Of a stretch of DNA of 64,000 nucleotides, positions 57,101 to 64,000 are shown piece after piece (within the stretch, counting starts at the first letter, position 1; the number at the start of each line of letters is the position of its first letter). A model generated the notes under the pieces. That model saw nothing but the letters and a program-made list of their open reading frames with translations. It had not been told where the DNA came from and searched no databases. The position numbers and the translations under genes are program-made. The stretch is from the NCBI GenBank assembly GCA_964036045.1, contig OZ038385.1, forward strand, positions 620,001-684,000, written 5' to 3'. The stretch comes from Eutreptiella sp. 'Long Island Sound 2002'. Lineage: Eukaryota; Euglenozoa; Euglenophyceae; Eutreptiales; Eutreptiaceae.

Positions 57101-59077
57101 AGGCGTATGCCATCGTCATGGCTGTCAGGAAATGAGCTGGGTACATAGCCCTCCATCCCGTCACCGTCTGCACCGACCATCAGAGTCTGCAGTCCTGGCA
57201 CAAGGAGCACGTGGACACCCCCTCTGGTCCCGCCTCCCGACAGGCAAGATGGCATGAGACCTTGGCCAAGTTCGACCTCACGGTTGTGTATATTCCTGGA
57301 AAGGATAACACCGTGGCGGACTGTCTCAGCAGGTGGGCATATCCCGCCAGCAAGGGCATGACAGACGTGTCTGCCCATGGCGATGAGGCTGAGACCGCTG
57401 AGGCCAAGAAGATCATTGAAATGGAGCACCTGGGGGAGGAGGAGGGTGTCAAATGCTTCGTCGTTATGGCTGCGGATGCCCCCCTTCGGAACGAGGATGG
57501 GCAGAGCAGTCAGAGTACTCGCCCCTGATGGAGCTGAGTCCGACAAGCACCTCTTCCCTGAGTCTTGCCTCCAGGACGACTGGACCGACGACTACGCCAA
57601 GTCTGAGGCCTTTGCGGCCGAGTATAGGGCTGTGACCGACCCTGATGACGGGCAGAAGTGGCCAAAGGGGCTGACTGAGGAAGATGGCAAGCTCTACCGG
57701 AATGGTAAGCTGCTAGTACCGGAGTCCCGAGTGCTCGAGCTTTGTGAAGCTTGGCACCACCACATGCTGCACCCAGGGGTTAAGAAGCAAGCCCTTGACA
57801 TGCAGCGCCGGTTCGAGATCGACCAGATCGGTCTCTACACCGCCATCAAGAAGGTCAGGAAGGGTTGCTCGGTCTGTCAGGCCTGCGGTCCTGATAACCG
57901 GAACGGCAAGGGGGAAGCCCAATGGACCCCGGTTCCTGACCAGCCCATGGAGAGCGTGGCCATGGACGTCTTCTCCATGCCCGAAGTGCACATTGGCAAG
58001 GAGACCTTTGACTGTGTGGTTCTTTGTGTGGATCGCCACAGCGGCTACGTAGTAGCCGTCCCGGCACGCAAAAAGGGGTTGCTTGCCAAGGAAGTGGCAG
58101 TCATGATGATTCGTCATTGGCTGACCGTCTTTGACATCCCCCGCACCATTTGCAGTGACCGAGGGCCCCAGTTTACTGGTGGTTGGTTCAAGGCCATGTG
58201 TTCCCTAATGGGAAGACGTCACGCCAAGAGCGTCGCCTATCTCAGCCGGTCTAACGGCCGAGCTGAAGTGGCTGGACGGCACCTGTTTGTGAAGCTGCGC
58301 AGGATTCACATCACCAATCCACGTCGGAACTGGTTTGAGCAGATGTGGCCTGCTCTGAAGGCCCATCACAACACCCCCACCCCGGGTGGTTTGTCCCCTT
58401 ACCAGATTCTGTTCGGCAGGGACACCCTGGGTCGGGGACTTCCCTTGTCTGGTGATGGCATGGCTATGGACGCCAAGGAATTCTTCGTGCGGCAAGAGGC
58501 AACGGCACGGGACATCCGCCAGCAGCTCGAGAAGGAGCATGCTGAGCGTCAGAAGTCCGCCCCAAGCTCGACAGCGCAGAAGTTCAGGGTGGGAGACCCG
58601 GTGTGGGTGATCAGACCCCGCCCTATGGGCACCCACCGCACCAAAACCTGGCTCACACCCGGAGAGGTGGTCCGCAGGATTGGTGAGGACACCTACCGCA
58701 TCAAGGTGGGCCACGGACAGTTCCGGGAGCGCCACTAGAGTCAACTCCGTGTGCGGGAACCCGACCTCCGTGGCCAACATGTGTCCCTGAGCTACGCCGC
58801 ACATGAGGCTGATTCGGACGACGACTATGCTGAGCAGGACGACTATACCGTCGAGAAAATCCTGGCCCAGCGTCCGAACGCCTCGGCACCAGGAGGCCTG
58901 GAGTTCAAGGTTCGTTGGCGAGGCTATGGGCCGTCCCACGACACCTGGGAACCCGTCTCCTCGTTCGTGCCGCGGGTCAATACTCCCTTCATGGAGTACA
59001 TCCGCAAGCACAAGACCAAGATCCATGTCTCGGACTTGGCAGCACTCACCCGGGCGATTGCAGCCAGGGGTGCCTGA
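54157..59077 (+). pseudogene. pol: Element C pol: protease, RT, RNase H, integrase, chromodomain, with breaks
   Basis: First ATG at 54208. The protease has DTGAQVSLV and the RT has RLVVDYRGLN and FVDD. TGA at 55747-55749 replaces CGA (Arg) of copy A. TGA at 57133-57135 replaces a Trp codon in RNase H. A frameshift lies at about 57490-57530, then integrase follows with its triad (D in VAMDVFSMP, D in ICSDRGPQFTGG, E in NGRAEVAG). TAG at 58736-58738 replaces a Glu codon, and the chromodomain follows (FKVRWRGY, DTWEP). Unlike A, the RNase H to integrase joint is intact in length. It ends at 59077. Confidence 0.9.
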
Positions 59078-60472
59078 TCAGCGCCCTGGGCTCTCCCCTG
59101 ATGCAGTTTGAGTGTATGTGTGGTCGACGGATCGTCCCTCACTTGCTTGCTCTCTTCCATCTTTCGGTGACCCGCCATCAGAGTGGCCATATACCCCCCC
59201 CTGCTGAATCCAGGGGAGGATGGCCCCTCTTTTTCACTTCTATTAGTCACTCCCTCCCTGCTGAATCCTTGGGAAACGAAGTAGGGTGACTGACCTTCAC
59301 TTTTCTGAGCTCTTTGGGCCTTGAAGCCCATACGACGTTGCGCAACGGATGCCGCTGTCATCGGCATTGCGATTTTTTGGTGTGTGGTCTGGTCCTATGG
59401 CACTTGCGGGATCCACACCAGTCTACGTGTGTCGCGACTATATATGGCCTGAACTCAGGCGTTTTCTTGTCCACCCTCCTACACCCGCCTTATCCTAACC
59501 AGGGCGTGGTTTGGCAATCTGTCCAGAGTGTGTTTACACGCCTATTACCCCGCTTATTGCTTGTCTTTCTGTTCCCCAGGATATGTGCATCTGTATGTCA
59601 GCCCATCACTGAAGTGTGGACTGTTTTTCCCCCCCGACGGGATGCGAATCGACTACGAAGGCGCCCTGAGTCGCCGTTTACATGTTTTTACATAGGGTCC
59701 AGCTTGGACCAGTACCTAAGTACAGATTCTTCTGTTTGAATGCCCGTGTTACCGTGTGCCCTATTCGCTGTAATGTGGAGATCCTGATGGCGCCAGGCGG
59801 AAAGCCCAGTTGCCTGACTACACTCCCAGCGGTCCGCCACTGTCAGTCCCAGTGTGAGCCTACCGACTCGCAGACGCACTTGCAGTCGGGTGGCGGCCTC
59901 CGGTGCTCCTGAAACTGGTGGTTTGAGGAGTCGACGCCTCAACCCACACTGCATGAGGACTCCCTCATGTATGGCCTTCGTGGTAATAGGGCGAGGGAAA
60001 AGACGGCCTTGACGCCCAATCCCTTAAGGAGGAGCTCGTTCGGCTGTACCACTCTGGACTCGCGTCGTGGATATGGACATGGTGCGCCCGAGGAAGGACC
60101 CGTGGGGACTCTCCCCCAGCCGGCGGGCCTTGGGAAGCTTGGGGTAGCCTGATGGATCTTTGTGGTCGCTCTCGACCTGTGGGACCACCTCGGTCGTCGT
60201 GTGACGCCTATGTTGGCCGTGTATGCCACTGCCACTGTGGTAGTGACCGTCGCAGCAGGCACCCGGTGCGCCTGGTATGGGTTAACGGGTCCTTTGGATG
60301 CCAACAATCGCCGCCAGGACCCGGGATACTATACTTGCAGTTACTAACAGCTACAGCACCGTACCTGCAAATCAGCCTGAAGTGAGGATGTGACACCCCC
60401 CCCCTTCAGGGGATGGTCCTGGGTACCCGCTGCCATGCGTGGTGTTATCCAGCCCCCCCCAGGGTTTGCTCT
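59078..60472 (+). other. 3' internal region of element C
   Basis: Counterpart of 2253-3710 in A. It contains a sense open frame 59314-59739 (141 codons, ending SLDQYLSTDSSV) related to 3441-3049 of A, and further short frames near 59967-60385. No known domain. Confidence 0.5.
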
Positions 60473-60483
60473 AAGGAGGGGGG
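60473..60483 (+). promoter_or_regulatory. Polypurine tract of element C
   Basis: AAGGAGGGGGG directly before the LTR start TGAAGCGG. Confidence 0.9.
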
Positions 60484-63400
60484 TGAAGCGGTACCCAGAA
60501 CCCCATGACCATGGTGGGATATACAACCGGTCTCCGTGTGCCCACTAACCCCATGTACGGAGGGGAAGTTGCCCGGTAAAGCCCGGTGAGAGCCCGGCAG
60601 GAGCGCGTCCCTTGCCGTAAAGGCCCCGTGACGGCATTCCGGCCACTTGGGGCATGTTACCACGTACCGGCAATCTGCCATTTGCCGGTATCTTACTACT
60701 ACACGCCAATCTGCCCCGCACCGCCTTCGGCTGTCGATTCGGCAACCTAACCCTAACAACAGATGTAGGTAAGACGTGTTTGTGTGAGAGATCTGGGCAT
60801 TTCAGCTACCGATGCGTCGCCCGCTGAGATTTACACATCAGAATATCAGGAATCAACAGGGTTTTTTTTTCATATTGTTTCCGTAAATTTTCACGCTTCC
60901 GTTCTGATAGTCAATGTTTTGACTGCTGGCGGTTGGCTCGCGACTTTAGCGTAACCGCCAGTTTAACTGTTATTTACAGACATTTTAGCGCAATCCGTGA
61001 CGAAGACTCTAAAGTCTTCAGGAATTGCATTGATGCATCTGCAATTTTCACATTGTACACTCGCAACCTTAATCCGAATTTTTCAGGATGTCGAAATCGG
61101 ATGTTCGACTTCGACATCCCCGCACTTGATTTGACCACTTTCGAGTGGACCTACGTGCTTCCCTATGCACGAATCAACTTTCCTTTTGTCTTGCCCTCCA
61201 TTTGTCTTAGAGATATGGGTAAAACAAAGTTGATTCGTGAGGCCACTTGTGAGGGTCATATATCGTGCCGCTTGCGAGGAATGACAATAAGGAAACGTGG
61301 GATCTATTCACAATACTCCTGACGTAATTTAGGAAGCTTTATACGCCTTGCGTCTCCACACGTGCGCGCTAGCGTAATGGATCATGGTCAAGAGGGTAGA
61401 ATTGCGTTATAACTCTTTGGCCATGATATTGCGTGCGTTAAGATAACTTTCGAGTGTAGCGCGCAAGTGTTGGTGTTGCATAGGAACTTTCCTTGAGTTC
61501 CTATGAGCGATTGACACAAGGTTATGCCCTTGGAGGGGCATGACATATCGTGGGGGGGGGCTACCTTTTTGGGCAGTATGTGGTATGTGCCATGTGTTGT
61601 ATTGCGTGCCCATTTGGCGGGTTTGGCTAAGAGCGATACACCCACCAATGGACCTCATATTGCACGAGGCCCTCCTTATACTCCCCACGATCAATTGCAA
61701 GCCTAACCTTCGTGGAGGGAAGCTTGTGTGGCGATCCGAAAGCGATGCGTTGGGAGCAAGGTGTGTGTTTTGCAATTTTCCATATTTTCATGTGCCCAAA
61801 TGGGAAGTAGCGCTCGAGACCTTTCAAAGCGCCCCAAGTGGAGCACATATGTGGAATCAGAGGTCATTAGTGTCAAGTCATTGCGTTTAGAAGGATTGGT
61901 CGATTACTCAATCCAAGCCGAAGATATTATAATATATTTGTGCGCCTTTCAAGGCACTTTTGGGTGTTTTTTCGCCAATATTGCTGTTTTTTGCCCGTCA
62001 TGATGTCAAGTGGCAACCGTGTATCTCAACGTTGCGCCATCATGACCCAAGTATGTTATGGGGGTACATACTTCGGTGCCCAACATATCTTGGACCCGGC
62101 GGATAACTCCTCTTGGTCTCGGCGTACCGTGGCCGCCATGTTGGCGATTTGGGACCATCCCAAATCATGGGCTCACTTGGCGACCCTGCCATTCCCGAAA
62201 CTGGAGGAGTTGGGTGACGCCCAAAAGATATGTTGGACACATAAGACTTGATGACAATCCTGTGGCACACTCCGGTCCAAGTCAGGGATGTGCCTCATTT
62301 GCCCCAACCATGAGTGTGCGCATTTTCGGCCATTTTGAGCAATTTTCCACATTTTCTGCCCGCCGTGCACCATGTTCAGCCACCCCGTGCACGCCGGACG
62401 CATGGACTAATGGACCATATATGACATGGGTATTATGTATATTGGTCCCCATGGTTCACACACCACGTGGGCGAAGCGGAGCTACCTTCGTTAAGGTGCT
62501 AGCCCAAAGTGAGTGTGGATAATTTTGCCATTTTGGCAGTTACCCACCCAATTGGGATTGTCACCACGCCAAGTGGCATGGGGATCTTTGAGAGCCAAAG
62601 GCATGAAAGTCTCTCTTAGACTCCCGGTGAATCGCGTATGGAATGGCGGATCCGATCTCCAAGCCGGCGTGGAGATATACTATTGGGAGCACCCCCGAAT
62701 TTTGGCTCATTTCGAGCAGCCAAAATGACCCCCTTTTGGGACCCCAATTTCACCCTCCCGTGTGGTCAATTGGCGGACCCATATCTCTATGCCCATGGAA
62801 GGCCCGGACCTAATTTCAAGTTGTACACTCAGATATGAGTCCTAGGTTCAACCTCCTATCCTGTGAGCCATTGGCCTTGCCCTGGCCGGGCGACCCACGC
62901 GTGGGAAGGACGCCAATTTTCGTGACTTTGGCATCATAACCCCACCTGACGAACCCGTGGTGCCCTGATGCCGGGACCTCAGAGGGAACCAGGTTGGGTG
63001 AGGGCTCCAGGCAGTTCGTACCCGAAGGGCATAGGGTCAGTTGCCTGGTCCCTACCTCTGGCGGGTCCAGACGAGGGGTCAATTTTGGAGATTTTTGAGC
63101 TAATATCAGTTTGGGTTGAAACAGCCCATTTTCAACTACCAACTCCTAGGGGATAATGGCGGGGCCATCTCTCTGGCTCAGAGGTGAGTTCGGACCTGCC
63201 GTTAGGGGAGCATGGGGAGCCACGGTGGGTTGGCCTCGGAGCTGCTGGGTTGCCAGGAACTCGCCTGTGGCTGGGCGGGACACCTCCCCTTTTGGCAGGG
63301 TTTCAGGGTCCGGACTGAGCAGGGCATGGGTTGTGTTTGAGCCCCCGCCCCCACCAGCCACTGGGAGGGTCGGACCTGGGATTGGGATATGAGTTGGGAC

Positions 63401-63642
63401 TGAGTGTCTATTGTTCTGTGATGCCCTTACCCCAGTCCAGTCGTAACCCCATGTGTACATATCCTGATGTTTTGCTGAACATACTTTTGTTCCCTTGTTT
63501 CAGAGTGGCAAGGATCCTGAAACGCTTTGTCACATGACATGAGCGCAATGATGCCCCTGTGAGCGTAGTGCTTTGCCTGCCTGCCCACTTGCGCGTGTCC
63601 ACCGCAGCGTCCCGTGGCCAGGCCCCCCACGGGAAAGCGTCA
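60484..63642 (+). repeat. 3' LTR of element C (3,159 bp)
   Basis: Matches 46275-49453 end to end, with a small deletion near 60810 (GCGGCCGCATCGGCAA is missing) and another in the CRE-like repeat. It contains the LTR open frame intact at 60933-61322 (129 codons). It ends GCGTCA, followed by GTAC. Confidence 0.93.
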
Positions 63643-63646
63643 GTAC
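63643..63646. repeat. Target-site duplication GTAC, right copy
   Basis: Partner of 46271-46274. Confidence 0.85.
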
Positions 63647-64000
63647 CAGCCGCAATCCGGATTACCGTGACGGCCACCCAGCCATTGAAAGAGAAATCTT
63701 CCGCAAGCCGGACCATCGTCAAGCAGCGTGGGATCGCCAACCAGCATCCTGGAGAACGCCGGAGCGCCAATCAGCGCTCCACCGAAGATAAGGTCCAAGC
63801 CCCGGTCACGCAGACCGTGGTCAAGCGTCGAGGGAGCGCCCACCCGCGCCCCAGAAAGCGCCGGAGTACCGACCAGTACCCCAACGTGGAGGAGAGATCA
63901 CCGGAAATCCACGCAACCCCAGTCCCAGTCGGTTAAGCTCAGAGCTCGCCATCCTACCAACCGAGACGGTGGAGTTGAAGGCCTGGGCCGCAGAGATGAC
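63647..64000 (+). pseudogene. Open reading frame split by element C, right part
   Basis: Joining the two flanks with one GTAC keeps the frame: SGST followed by SRNPDYRDGHPAIERE. One TAA near 63788 interrupts it. The frame then stays open to the window end (LSSELAILPTETVELKAW). Arg/Pro-rich; no family recognised. The start of a gag-like protein of another retroelement is one possibility. Confidence 0.5.

Larger units (their letters stand above)
46275..63642 (+). mobile_element. Element C: complete but degenerate copy of the A family (17.4 kb)
   Basis: Full chromovirus on the plus strand: 5' LTR 46275-49453, leader, gag 49808-54156, pol 54157-59077, 3' region, polypurine tract 60473-60483 and 3' LTR 60484-63642. 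It is flanked by the GTAC target duplication. Both coding regions have several stops and frameshifts, and its LTRs differ from each other more than those of A, so this insertion looks older than A. Confidence 0.95.

Noticed and set aside
8671-58738. Alternative genetic code with UAG or UGA as sense codons
   Set aside because: TAG, TGA and TAA occur at Lys, Trp, Glu and Arg positions in the degenerate copies without any consistent meaning, so they are mutations. Only the gag/pol TAG is positionally conserved.

Overview
This is nuclear DNA of a eukaryote with a large, repeat-filled genome. Genes have GT-AG introns, LTR retrotransposons are nested in one another, satellites are abundant, and no bacterial operon signals are seen. 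The chromodomain-bearing Ty3/gypsy elements (chromoviruses), a MULE/FAR1-type DNA transposase and a SET-domain gene fit a green-lineage genome, such as a charophyte alga like Chara. That assignment is inference only.

Left third (1-27,632): three LTR retrotransposons appear nested like Russian dolls. Element A (1-16,424, minus strand; its far LTR runs off the window) is a giant chromovirus with ~3 kb LTRs, a ~1,430-codon gag and a protease-RT-RNase H-integrase-chromodomain pol. It is inserted just after the protease of element B (16,425-19,856, minus). Element B in turn abuts the last ~30 codons of gag of element D (19,857-27,632, plus), a diverged relative of A. D appears to lie in an intron of a spliced minus-strand host gene (27,828-29,602). 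In A, B, C and D alike, gag and pol share one reading frame and are separated by a single TAG.

Middle (27,828-46,274): in order come the host gene, whose intron 4 holds a 116-bp tandem repeat; a 21-bp minisatellite (30,018-31,190); a decayed MULE transposase (31,195-34,534) whose catalytic centre is deleted and whose upstream frame encodes a ubiquitin-like domain; a ~54-bp satellite (34,560-39,257) holding a shortened LTR element with a perfect GCTA target duplication; a G-rich tract; and a spliced minus-strand SET-domain gene (41,051-44,492). The introns and 5' flank of that gene contain the same satellite in the opposite orientation. The inverted arrays around the SET gene resemble a foldback arrangement.

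Right third (46,275-63,642): a complete second copy of the A family, element C, on the plus strand. It has 3.18 and 3.16 kb LTRs, a perfect 4-bp target duplication (GTAC) and many nonsense and frameshift mutations. It split an open reading frame that can be followed on both sides (46,051-46,274 and 63,647-64,000).

The A/C family LTRs start TGAAGCG, follow an AAGGAGGGGGG polypurine tract and end in TCA. No canonical tRNA primer-binding site follows the 5' LTR of either copy. No tRNA, rRNA or CRISPR array was found.
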